Shown here: positions 1 to 8,700 of the stretch, one piece after another | Layout: the number at the start of each line of letters is the position of its first letter | How positions within the stretch are numbered: position 1 is the stretch's first letter | NCBI GenBank assembly: GCA_021773135.1 | Contig: JAJFKP010000027.1 | Location: 124,001-188,000 of the forward strand | DNA: 64,000 bases | Origin: Woeseiaceae bacterium | GTDB taxonomy: Bacteria > Pseudomonadota > Gammaproteobacteria > Steroidobacterales > Woeseiaceae | Direction: 5' to 3' | Notes under the pieces: model-generated | Database searches by the model: none | What the model saw: only the letters and a program-made list of their open reading frames with translations | Told to the model about the DNA's origin: nothing | Made by a program: the position numbers and the translations under genes

Positions 1-41
1 GTGGCGTAGCCACCTTCGGCGCCGCGCAGCGGCCATCCCGC
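1..41. repeat. Tandem-hairpin intergenic repeat, copy 1
   Basis: This 41-base unit recurs at 136-176 with two substitutions. It contains two adjacent short palindromes, GTGGC-GTA-GCCAC and GCCGC-GCA-GCGGC, so it can fold as two 5-bp hairpins. It starts at the window edge and may extend further left. The function is unknown; it could be a REP-like element or part of a terminator region. Confidence 0.6.
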
Positions 42-63
42 GTCCACCACCAGAAGCACAAAT

Positions 64-87
64 GCCCCTTCACGGGGCCTTCTCTTT
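64..87. terminator. Possible intrinsic terminator hairpin
   Basis: GCCCC-TTCAC-GGGGC forms a 5-bp GC stem, followed on the plus strand by a T-rich run (CTTCTCTTTG). It lies between the two repeat copies and beyond the 3' end of the minus-strand lipoprotein gene. On the minus strand the tail is only ATTTG, so a plus-strand gene left of the window is the more likely client. Confidence 0.35.
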
Positions 88-135
88 GTCTGGACGGATA
101 TGGTGCGGGCCTTCGAACCCCGTTCGAGCCGAGCA

Positions 136-176
136 GTGGCGTAGCCACCCTCGGTGCCGCGCAGCGGCCATCCCGC
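136..176. repeat. Tandem-hairpin intergenic repeat, copy 2
   Basis: Second copy of the 41-base unit at 1-41, in the same orientation and 135 bases away, with 39 of 41 positions identical. Both palindromes are kept. One substitution is in the linker between them, and the other falls just after the first stem. It ends about 40 bases before the stop codon of the minus-strand lipoprotein gene. Confidence 0.6.
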
Positions 177-213
177 CCTCTCTACAAACTTAATACGTGT
201 TTGTGGCCGGCTT

Positions 214-792
214 TCAGTGCGGAAAATCAGCAAACAGCAACCGAACACCTGCTTCGATTGCCTCAGTTGGGTCCTGGCGGTCACTTTCGGTGACGGTTTT
301 TTCAGCCCAGCCGTGCCAAACGGGTTTGGATGACTCATTGTCAAAGATATCAACGCCAAGCGTCCCTTTCGTGTAGGTGTGCGCGGGAATATCACGGTAT
401 GAGTAGTAGCTGTAGGGCACATGCCAGCCCCAGCGTCCTCGGTATTCAACAGGATAGGAGTCGATCCGAATTTTTTCTCTTGTGCCCACGGTGTATGAAA
501 CGACAAAATCTGCGTTCCCCCGATCCTGAGTAAATGAATAGCCTTTCTGCTGTAGTTGAATCTGGATAGCGTCTTTGATTTGTTGTTGTGCCAGCGGACT
601 GACGAGTAACGACGCTTCACCCGTGATATACGGGTCTTCGTCGATCCAGGAGAACGAGCGATACTCAGCAAAATTTGTGGTTTCGTCGTAATGCGAGCCT
701 GTCTGGATTGTTGCGCAGGCGCCGATGAGAAGGGTCAGCAGTGCGAGCGGGCCACCAAAGCGAAATTTCTCAAAACGATTGGAATGCTGCAT
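214..792 (-). CDS. DUF4136-type lipoprotein
   Basis: Predicted 192-residue outer-membrane-associated lipoprotein of the DUF4136 family, whose function is not known. The N-terminus has basic and hydrophobic signal sequence ending in a lipobox (LIGAC), followed by the family pattern of 'YDETTNFAEYRSFSW', a long helix with 'IKDAIQIQLQQKGY', and 'ADFVVSYTVGTREK'. The frame is open upstream to 921, but I place the start at 792 because an AGGAGG ribosome site sits 9 bases ahead of it (802-807) and the lipoprotein signal begins there. It stands alone, divergent from the hydrolase gene at 1117, and shows no link to the peptide cluster. Confidence 0.85.
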   Translation of the reverse strand: MQHSNRFEKFRFGGPLALLTLLIGACATIQTGSHYDETTNFAEYRSFSWIDEDPYITGEASLLVSPLAQQQIKDAIQIQLQQKGYSFTQDRGNADFVVSYTVGTREKIRIDSYPVEYRGRWGWHVPYSYYSYRDIPAHTYTKGTLGVDIFDNESSKPVWHGWAEKTVTESDRQDPTEAIEAGVRLLFADFPH

Positions 793-1116
793 GAGTTCAG
801 GCCTCCTGTTGTTTGCGGCTGCAGAAAGTAATGGGGCAGATTGGCGCTTTTTCCATACACTGGGCAGTTGCGGATAGTACGTACTTGGCCTTGCGTAATT
901 GCAGCGAGCAATGATCTGCAAAGCTGGAGGTTTTCTGGAACTCAGTACATGATTGATCGCGACTGCGTCAGCTGCTCTCGGCCAAAGCTAAGTCGACGGT
1001 AGAATTACCGGTTTGTCACAGCCCCACCACCTGCTACTATTTCAAAGGGGATCGGGTGCCAAGCGGTTGTTTCTATTCCGATTAAACATAAGGGAATATG
1101 ATCAGAGTCTGTTCGC
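793..1116. other. Intergenic region between divergent genes
   Basis: This 324-base gap must hold the promoters of the lipoprotein gene (minus) and of the plus-strand operon starting at 1117. I see the lipoprotein ribosome site at 802-807 but no convincing sigma-70 box, operator or terminator. Confidence 0.4.
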
Positions 1117-1845
1117 ATGGAACCGTTCTACTTTGGAAAGAACAACAGTCTTTTTGGGGCATTCCACCTGGCGGAGGGAACTCCACGCGGACACGGGCTT
1201 CTGATTGCCGGGCCCCTGCTTGCGGAGGGTATTCGCGCACAGTTCGCACTGCGCCAGATTGCCAACCGTTGTGCCGCACTCGGTTATGACGTTCTGCGAT
1301 TCGACTATGCGGGTCTTGGCAACAGCGTTGGTAAGACCTGCGACGCAAGCATTTCAGATTGGACAGAAAACCTCTGCGAAGCCTTCGACGAACTCCGGAA
1401 CGCGGCAGGCTCAAAGACCCAGTCTGTGGTTGCCGTGCGCTTTGCCGCGAATCTCGCAGTTGAACTCAGCCGGAAAAAAAGCATTGAGAATCTCGTCTTT
1501 TGGGACCCTCTGTTCGACGGGCAACATTGGCTTGATCACCTGCGTGAAGGGCAGCGAAATCTGCCAGAAGCCTGGCTCGATTCTGTCGAGGATATCGACC
1601 GCGAGTTTATGGGGCATTTCATGTGCACGGGTTTTGTTGACGAGCTGGTTTCCCGACACCCCGCAACGCCCCGAGCCACGCAGCTGTCCGCGGTGCTGAC
1701 AAAAGACTACAAGCATGTTGAGACAGTTCAGTCAGTTGCGACCGAGGTGCAGCGCATCGATGCCGACTGTTTGTGGCAGGGCATTGCCTCCGAAGTCCTC
1801 TATCCGGTCGAAGTGATTAACGCGATATGCGATCGATTGACCTGA
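1117..1845 (+). CDS. Alpha/beta-hydrolase-fold protein lacking the catalytic serine
   Basis: 242-residue cytoplasmic protein of the alpha/beta-hydrolase type, resembling the 'hydrolase 2' partner found beside exosortase and acyl-ligase gene sets. Early strands (GHGLLIAGPLLAEGIR; YDVLRFDYAGLGNS) fit the fold. Where the nucleophile elbow G-x-S-x-G should lie (about residues 104-110) the sequence reads VVAVRFA, with Arg108 in place of Ser, so hydrolysis by the usual triad is unlikely. It overlaps the next gene by 19 bases, and that gene is an alpha/beta hydrolase with an intact serine, so the two may form a heterodimer. It is first in a four-gene plus-strand run convergent with the peptide synthetase operon. 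The ribosome site is weak and the start is uncertain by a few codons. Confidence 0.7.
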   Translation: MEPFYFGKNNSLFGAFHLAEGTPRGHGLLIAGPLLAEGIRAQFALRQIANRCAALGYDVLRFDYAGLGNSVGKTCDASISDWTENLCEAFDELRNAAGSKTQSVVAVRFAANLAVELSRKKSIENLVFWDPLFDGQHWLDHLREGQRNLPEAWLDSVEDIDREFMGHFMCTGFVDELVSRHPATPRATQLSAVLTKDYKHVETVQSVATEVQRIDADCLWQGIASEVLYPVEVINAICDRLT

Positions 1846-2663
1846 AGACCACGCCATTATTGCTGAATGATGCCGGGCTTTTCGGCATACGCACCGCGCC
1901 CGTGGCAGATAATTCGGCGCTTGGCGTGGTTATTTTGAACGCGGGCATGGTTTCCAATGTAGGCCCGTTCCGTCTTGGCGTGCAGTTAGCCGATGCGCTC
2001 GCCCGGCTGGGGTGCACTTGTCTTCGGCTAGACCAATCCGGTAAAGGAGAAAGTTCGATCCGTCCTGACGTTGCGGCGTCTGATGCGGCATTGCTCGACT
2101 ACGATGACGCATTCGCCAATCTCGCACGCGGCAGTATTCAGCAAACCGTGCTGATTGGAGTTTGCTCAGGCGCCGTCGATGCATTGCGTATTGCCGCCAG
2201 GCGTGACAGCGTTGTCGGCCTGATATTGCTCGACGGTTATGTGGGTAAAACACCCCGGTGGTATTGGCATCGCGGATTACATGCGCTTCGCTGGGTTCGC
2301 TCAGCAGGCCTCCAGGGAACACTGACGCGGCTCCTGGAGCGCCTGCGCTCCGCGTCGAGCATAACTAAAAATGCCGCACTGACCGGCGATCTGGACTGGC
2401 CTGTAGCAGATTTGCCCGGCTCCTATCAGAGCGTTCTGGGACGAGATGTAAAAATGCTGTGCGTGTTTTCGGGCAATTACCTGCCATACAACCACGCCGG
2501 CCAACTGGCCCGTTTCCTGTCCATCGGGGGAGATAGGGCGAATTTTCGTGAGATCTTCCTCAGGGATGCAGACCATATCTATTCAATGAAGCACCATCGC
2601 GATCGCCTGATTTCGATCTTGAGCGAGTGGGTAGGCGGCGAATTTACAAAAAAAAACTTGTGA
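1827..2663 (+). CDS. Alpha/beta hydrolase (serine hydrolase)
   Basis: 278-residue cytoplasmic serine hydrolase. The strand 'VVILNAGMVSNVGPFRL' and the elbow 'LIGVCSGAVDAL' (Ser114) match a family often found beside acyl-carrier and AMP-ligase genes. A candidate catalytic histidine lies in 'RDADHIY' (about His250). The synthetase encoded nearby has no thioesterase domain, so this enzyme is a candidate for release or editing of carrier-bound peptide in trans; that role is inferred from context only. The ATG at 1827 lies inside the end of the preceding gene, implying translational coupling, and the methyltransferase gene follows after 16 bases. Confidence 0.75.
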   Translation: MRSIDLKTTPLLLNDAGLFGIRTAPVADNSALGVVILNAGMVSNVGPFRLGVQLADALARLGCTCLRLDQSGKGESSIRPDVAASDAALLDYDDAFANLARGSIQQTVLIGVCSGAVDALRIAARRDSVVGLILLDGYVGKTPRWYWHRGLHALRWVRSAGLQGTLTRLLERLRSASSITKNAALTGDLDWPVADLPGSYQSVLGRDVKMLCVFSGNYLPYNHAGQLARFLSIGGDRANFREIFLRDADHIYSMKHHRDRLISILSEWVGGEFTKKNL

Positions 2664-2679
2664 GCCCCAGGTTAGTGAT

Positions 2680-3405
2680 ATGAAGGAATTTCTTAACAAC
2701 CTGCTACGCAGGGTCGTGCGCAAACTACTGCGGGTATTCTCCCGAGAGTACAACGCACTGTATTCGGATCGATGGCATCCGCACAATGCGCTCCTTAAAG
2801 AAGCATTGCAGGAAACGGTCGAGTACATCAAATCCAACATGCCCAACGCGATGATCAGGAATGACGCGCTCGACGTGCTCTCCTACGCTTCTGGTCGGAT
2901 TACGCTTGATGGCTTGTTTCTCGAGTTTGGCGTTAGAACCGGGCAAACCATCAACCACATCGCGAAATCACACCCGGACGTGACCGTCTACGGTTTTGAT
3001 TCGTTTGACGGCTTGCCGGAAGACTGGTCCGGCTGGATTCAGGATAAGGGGACATTTGCCGGTGAGGGCATTCCACAGGTAGAGGGGAACGTGCAGCTGG
3101 TCGCCGGCTGGTTCAACGAGACCCTGGACGAGTTCCTGGCCGAGCACAATGGAGACCTGGCGTTCGCGCACATTGACTCGGATCTTTACAGCTCCGCCAA
3201 AACCGTATTGGATGCGCTTGCGCCAAGAATTAAGCCTGGGACGATAATCGTGTTTAACGAATATTTTAACTACCCCAACTGGCAACAGCATGAATTCAAA
3301 GCATTCGCCGAATTCTGTGAGGCGAATACGGTTGAATACGAGTACCTGTGTTGGGCGATGTACGAGGTCGCCGTTAAGATACTATCCGTTAAATCGGCAC
3401 GATAA
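2680..3405 (+). CDS. TylF/MycF-family O-methyltransferase
   Basis: 241-residue class I SAM-dependent methyltransferase of the macrocin O-methyltransferase (TylF) family. Seen in order are the SAM loop 'FLEFGVRTGQTI', the acidic strand 'VYGFDSFDGLPEDW', and the metal-site motif 'HIDSDLYSSA', whose aspartates bind Mg2+ in characterised members. The length is close to the family norm. Members methylate hydroxyl groups on sugars of macrolides and related natural products. Near a peptide synthetase and two hydroxylases, the target could be a hydroxyl installed on the peptide, but no substrate can be read from sequence. It follows the hydrolase by 16 bases and precedes another methyltransferase by 18. 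Confidence 0.8.
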   Translation: MKEFLNNLLRRVVRKLLRVFSREYNALYSDRWHPHNALLKEALQETVEYIKSNMPNAMIRNDALDVLSYASGRITLDGLFLEFGVRTGQTINHIAKSHPDVTVYGFDSFDGLPEDWSGWIQDKGTFAGEGIPQVEGNVQLVAGWFNETLDEFLAEHNGDLAFAHIDSDLYSSAKTVLDALAPRIKPGTIIVFNEYFNYPNWQQHEFKAFAEFCEANTVEYEYLCWAMYEVAVKILSVKSAR

Positions 3406-3423
3406 AGCACAGGATCCGGGCTG

Positions 3424-4488
3424 ATGGAGCTGCAACTTGAACTTTCCGCTGCGATTCACGACAAGTCGCTTCGGCAATTTGTTGATTCTATCCTGAGCCG
3501 CAATGATTTGGACCTCACTGAAAAGGAGTTTGCACTGCTGAGTCGCGCCAGTGCGGTATGTGCGAACATAAGACAGCACTGTGAGCGCCAGGCAGATCTG
3601 TATTCCCGCAATCTCCGGGCGGCTGGTGTTGCACACATAGTCGATATGGAAGAAATTCTGGCGACGCAGATCCACCAATTCAGTGTTACGGTCGAAGCGG
3701 ATAACCCGGCAAGTGCCATTGCTGTCGCAAAGAAGCTTGGCTACCAGGAAAGTTCGCTTCTCACAAATACGCAGTGGGAAATACTCCGCAGGACTACCGA
3801 TTCCGTTGTTTTGACACGCACGGATGAGGTGACTATGCGATTGCGGATTCGCTGGCAGGCCAGCTTGCCCGGTCCCTGGTCACGGCTGATATGGCCAAAT
3901 GTGCAGGATGCCGGATTGATGCAGCTTCCGCCCGGATTGTGGATGCTTGCATTCCTGTTGCGGCCTTTCGCGCTGGCGAAAAGAAAGTTGTGGAAAACCC
4001 AACGCCGGAAAGATATCGGCGAGTTTCTTGGTACTCCACTCGAACTGGTCTCTGCAATTCTGGAATTTGCCGGTGCGGCAAAACGCGATGTGATCTACGA
4101 CCTGGGTTGTGGCGACGGAAGAGTCCTGCTCGAAGCCGCGAGGCGTTACCAGTGTCGTACAGTGGGTTTTGAGCATGAGGCGTCACTGTGTGAACGCGCC
4201 AACTCATTGGCAGTTCAACAAGGTGTTTCGGATTTAGTCAACATTCATCACGCGGATGCATTGAGCGCACCGATAGAAGAGGCCGATATAGTATTTCTCT
4301 TTCAGCCACCGTCAACGGTTGCCAGAATACTTCCGGCCTTGCTCCCGCGATTGCCGCCCGGTGGCAGAATCGTTGCGCACGAACAGTCCGCACTCGAATG
4401 CACGATCCCGCCCTCCGAGTCTCGGCCGCTGTTTGGCGACAGTTCATTGACCGTTGCCCACTTGTGGAAAGCGGGCCGGGCGGTTTAA
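3424..4488 (+). CDS. Two-part protein: unknown N-domain and C-terminal methyltransferase
   Basis: 354 residues. The C-terminal half (about 200-350) is a class I methyltransferase: 'VIYDLGCGDGRVLLEAARR' is motif I, 'TVGFEHEASLCERA' the acidic strand, and 'ADIVFLFQPPSTV' lies at the motif IV position, similar to the FAM173-like group. The first 190 residues are not a known methyltransferase part. They weakly recall the degenerate nucleotidyltransferase fold seen in some natural-product and exosortase clusters (a helical start, then 'PASAIAVAKKLGY' and 'WEILRRTTDSVVL'), but I see no clear catalytic aspartate pair. It is last in its run and ends 46 bases before the convergent dioxygenase gene. 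Confidence 0.65.
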   Translation: MELQLELSAAIHDKSLRQFVDSILSRNDLDLTEKEFALLSRASAVCANIRQHCERQADLYSRNLRAAGVAHIVDMEEILATQIHQFSVTVEADNPASAIAVAKKLGYQESSLLTNTQWEILRRTTDSVVLTRTDEVTMRLRIRWQASLPGPWSRLIWPNVQDAGLMQLPPGLWMLAFLLRPFALAKRKLWKTQRRKDIGEFLGTPLELVSAILEFAGAAKRDVIYDLGCGDGRVLLEAARRYQCRTVGFEHEASLCERANSLAVQQGVSDLVNIHHADALSAPIEEADIVFLFQPPSTVARILPALLPRLPPGGRIVAHEQSALECTIPPSESRPLFGDSSLTVAHLWKAGRAV

Positions 4489-4534
4489 ATTCAGCGCGAA
4501 AACTAAAGCCAGCGTTGTGTGAATACCGGAGCGA

Positions 4535-5698
4535 CTACTTTCTAAGCAGCATTTTTCCCAGTCGCGATGCGCGTCGCCGGATGCCGCGCCAGAGGTGTGG
4601 ACGCATTACGTCGGCGACCTCTTCGTGCATGCCGGGCAAGGTCGGATAAGGATCCCCGTGTTTTGCGAATACGTAGTAGTCGTATTGTTGTTGCAGGTAG
4701 TCGCCCCAGTACCCAGGCAACTCTGAACAGGAGTTTTTGATTGCCGCGAGCCGCCGGGATAATTGCGCGCCGCCGGGCTCTTCAAAGTTTACACCGGAGA
4801 ACGTCGCGATATTTCTGCGCATTCTGACACTTGCACGTTCGAATGCGCGCCTGGACTCAGCATCGATGTCTTCGTACCACGCGTTAACCATGGCATTGAA
4901 ACCATAACTCTCAACGTGGTGCCACCAGAGCGGTGGTACATGTAGGGTATCACCCGGGACGACCACGGCAACTTGCGCCATTTTCAATGCCGATGCGAAG
5001 CGTGGGTGGTCGTCAAAGTTTGTGTCCAGCAACTTGACCAGAGAACGCGTAACGCCGGCAACTGGCTTGTGCAGCGGTGCCGGATAAATGTAGGGCAGGG
5101 CTTCGGGCGGAAACAGTGTGACGCGCTTCACGCCGTCTAGCATTGAAATGAAGTTACGTTTCATATCGAAATGCAGATCGACTACATGTTCCCCGCTGCC
5201 TATCCACAGGTTTCGCTGCCACAGCTCATTGCCGCCAATCGCATCGAGCGAGTCCAATTGTGATGAGACGTGTGGCAATGTATCCAGGGGTAATGCAGCG
5301 GCATAGACGCACTCGCCGGTAGGTTCTCGCACCAACGCTGAAATCAATTTCAGAAATTCGCTGGCCGACGCGATCCGTTCATCCATACGGAAGTTCGGCG
5401 CAAGGTCCGGACCAATTCCGATGTCGCCCTTTTGGCTAGCGGTAGTGTAGGTGAAGCGGATTTCGCTACCCGCAAGGCAATCAGCAAACAGGGCGATTCG
5501 ATCATCGACGCTCGGAGTGCTGACGACCCGCCGGACTATCGGCCACGATCTGTTCAGGTCTTTGCAGAGAAATGGCCGATGTCCGTCAACACTGAGCCGT
5601 TGTGCGGCGTGATCGGTCTCGTCGATGGTGACCACAGAATCAATCTGGTACGGAAAATCGCGCATACTCACACCGGCCATCGCGGCATTGCAAGTCAT
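4535..5698 (-). CDS. JmjC/cupin-8 Fe(II)/2-oxoglutarate dioxygenase
   Basis: 387-residue cupin_8 (JmjC-like) oxygenase. The iron triad is visible: His176 and Asp178 in 'LHFDMKRN' and His261 in 'PPLWWHHVESYG', with 'RVTLFPPEALPYIYP' in the usual position between them. The start at 5698 is well supported by AGGAGG 8 bases upstream. It lies 85 bases downstream of the four-module synthetase on the same strand, so it is probably co-transcribed and acts as a tailoring hydroxylase. This fold includes factor-inhibiting-HIF, an asparagine beta-hydroxylase, and module 1 of the synthetase reads as asparagine-specific. Beta-hydroxylation of Asn is therefore a reasonable inference but not proven; hydroxylation of another residue is equally possible from sequence alone. 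Confidence 0.8.
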   Translation of the reverse strand: MTCNAAMAGVSMRDFPYQIDSVVTIDETDHAAQRLSVDGHRPFLCKDLNRSWPIVRRVVSTPSVDDRIALFADCLAGSEIRFTYTTASQKGDIGIGPDLAPNFRMDERIASASEFLKLISALVREPTGECVYAAALPLDTLPHVSSQLDSLDAIGGNELWQRNLWIGSGEHVVDLHFDMKRNFISMLDGVKRVTLFPPEALPYIYPAPLHKPVAGVTRSLVKLLDTNFDDHPRFASALKMAQVAVVVPGDTLHVPPLWWHHVESYGFNAMVNAWYEDIDAESRRAFERASVRMRRNIATFSGVNFEEPGGAQLSRRLAAIKNSCSELPGYWGDYLQQQYDYYVFAKHGDPYPTLPGMHEEVADVMRPHLWRGIRRRASRLGKMLLRK

Positions 5699-5783
5699 TT
5701 TGACGGCCTCCTGGTGCGCGCGGCGATGACACCCCGCGCCGACCTGGTCAGCTTGCGATATTTAGCGACTGCGCCAGTCATTG

Positions 5784-8700
5784 TCATCGCTTCTGCAAAC
5801 CAAGAGTGCCGATGAGTTTCGCCCAGAGATGCGATTTTGAGTGCTGGTCCTTTTCTTCGCCACCCTGAGTCCGGACATCGAGCTGTTTGGCCATACTGCC
5901 GAGCGTGCGACTAAACAGGTCTTGAGGGCCGAATTCGACACCGGTCTCCTTGGCAATTTTCGCAATCACCCGGATTGTGAGCAACGAGTGACCGCCGAGT
6001 TCTATGAAATTGTCCGTCCCATGCAAGACCCCTGATCCAAGCAATTCCGACCACACTGCCGCAATATAATGTTCGTTTGCAGTGTGCAATGGAGTCGATG
6101 CGGGTCTTGCGTTACTGGCTTCGTCCATCGCGGGAAGCCGTGCGTAATCAACCTTGCGGTTGGGAGTTAGTGGAAGCTCATTAAGTGCGACGAAATGCTG
6201 GGGAATCATGTATTGCGGAAGTTTTTCGCGAAGGTGGCGGCGCAGTTTCATCGGTTCGAATTCGTGACCGTCCTCAAGCACGACAAAAGCCACCAGGCGG
6301 TCATCTCCTCGCGAACCGGTCTTCTTGGTTACCGCGACGTCGCCAATGCCCGGCGCATTGGCAAGATGGTGTTCGACATCGCCTGCTTCGATACGATAGC
6401 CGCGAATCTTTAGCTGATTGTCCAGGCGGCCCAGGTGCTCGAGCTCGCCGTTCGGCAGCCATCGACCTAAATCGCCGGTGCGATAACGTTTTTCTCCCTG
6501 CCGTCGTGGATCTGCCATGAACCTCGACGCAGTCAGTTCTGCGCGTCCATGATAGCCGAATGCAACGCCATCGCCGCCGATGACGATTTCACCCTCGACG
6601 CCGATAGGTACGCGTTCCAGATTGTTATCCATTACATATATGCAGGTGTTGTGAATTGGTCGGCCAACGGTGATTGCCCTGGGCTCATTGTCGATAGCGA
6701 CCGCGCTCGACCACACGGTAGTCTCGGTCGGGCCATAGACATTCCACAGTTTCCCGCACAGCCCTCGCAGCGCCTGCGCGAGCGATAACGGCAGCGCTTC
6801 GCCGCCACATAAGATTTGCAGTTGTTTATTACCCGCCCAATCAGATTCCAGCAGTAGTCGCCAGGTCGCGGGCGTCCCCTGCATCAGCGTCGCGCCACAG
6901 TGCTCGATCTCCTCGCCAAGTAATTTGCCATCAACGGCTGTCCGCTCGGAAACCACGTGCACAGTGGCCCCGGCAGAAAGTGGCAAGAGAAGTTCCAGCA
7001 CAGAGATATCGAAAGCGGTCGTTGTGATTGCAGCGAGTACGTCGCCGGCTGATATCGCGGTTAATGAGCGGAACGATGCGAGCATATTCGCAACCTGTCG
7101 ATGGCCAACTTCGACGCCCTTTGGCAGGCCGGTCGAGCCCGACGTATACATCAGGTAGGCAAGCCCGTTCTCTGCGAGTCCGTATGGGCTCCTGATTTCG
7201 ACTGCGTCGGAACTGCTACCCGAGTCCAGCATGCCGAGATCCAAAACACGACCGGCAAAGTCTGCCAGCACAGCATTATCGTTTGAGTCAGTAACGACGC
7301 ACTGTACGCCAGAATTTTCCAGCAAATAGTTCAATCGTTCGGCTGGCAGTTCGGTATCCAGCGGCAGATAGGCCGCCCCAGCCTGCAATATTCCCAGAAT
7401 GGCCAATGGCAATCTTTCAGTTCTGGCCACCGCCAGACCAACGACTTCGCCCCTGGTAACGCCTTGCCTGGCAAGTGACGCAGCAATGTTGACGGTCTCT
7501 TCCTGCAGTTTGGCGTAAGTCATGGAACCGTGCGATGAGGTGACCGCGATTTTTTCACGATGTTCGGCCGCAGCGCGCCATATCTGATCCAGAAGCGACC
7601 ATTGCTCGGGCAGATCTGCACCATTCTGCAGTTCAAGCATCCGCGCCGAGTCCTCTGGTCTAAGCAGTGGCACTGACGACCAGGCGTCATTGCCGGCGCT
7701 CGAACTGCGGTCAAGGAAGGCGCGCAGGTGCTGTAGGAAGTTTGCGACGATATCGTCATCGAACAGCTCCGCAGCGTATTCGAGTTCGAGCTGGACCTGC
7801 CCGTCATTTTCGACGGCCCAGCAGGTGAGATCATTGCGGGCCAGGGTAACCGGGAGCAGTTCCGCCGTGGCGGTGCTGCCAGGGAGCTGCCAGTTATTTT
7901 CGGTCGCCTCGCGAAACGCAAACATCGTCTGAAATACTGGCGTCCGGCTCAGATCTATCGGCAACGCGAGGATCCTGACGATATCCTCGAACGGTACTTC
8001 GCCATACTCAATTGCGCGGACGGTCTTTTCTTTTACATAGTCGATCAGTTGTGCAAACGACCATCGGTCATCCGGACGCAATCGCAGCGCAACCGTATTG
8101 ATGTAGGGGCCGACACTATTTTCGGCGCCAACGGTATGCCGAACTGTACCAACCGGCATTCCCACGACTACTTCTTCCTGGCGGCAATAACGCAGCAGAA
8201 CTGCGCCAAACGCTGCCATTAGAATGTTGTTAAGCGTGCTGCCTTGACTACGCGCGAGTTGTTTCAGGTCATTTATGAGCGATTTCTCAAGCGTAAGTGT
8301 CTGAGCATTGCCGGCGAAAGTCTGGGTAGGCGGCCGCGTCGTGAAACTGGGAAATCGTAGCACCGGCAGTTCGCCGGTAAGTTCAGTTCGCCAGAAATCG
8401 AGACCCGCCTCGTAGGCGCCCGCGGCCAGTTGGCGAGATTGCCATGCGGCAAAATCCCCGAACTGAAGCGTTTCTTCCTCGAGATCGGCAATTCTGTCAT
8501 CGCTCAAATAGTCGGCGCTGACTTCGTCGAGGAGTATTCGCAGCGACTCAGCATCGACAAGAAGATGGTGACAGTTCAGCATCAGGTGATGCTCATCCCC
8601 ATGCTTGATGATATACACGAACCATGGGGGCTTTTCGCCAAGATCGAAGTTTTCCCCGGTTGACGACTGCATACGACGAATTGCCTCGTCCGAATCATCG

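Noticed and set aside
95-140. Possible tRNA fragment around the TTCGAA and GTTCGAG strings
   Set aside because: The bases recall a T-loop, but no acceptor stem or cloverleaf can be formed.
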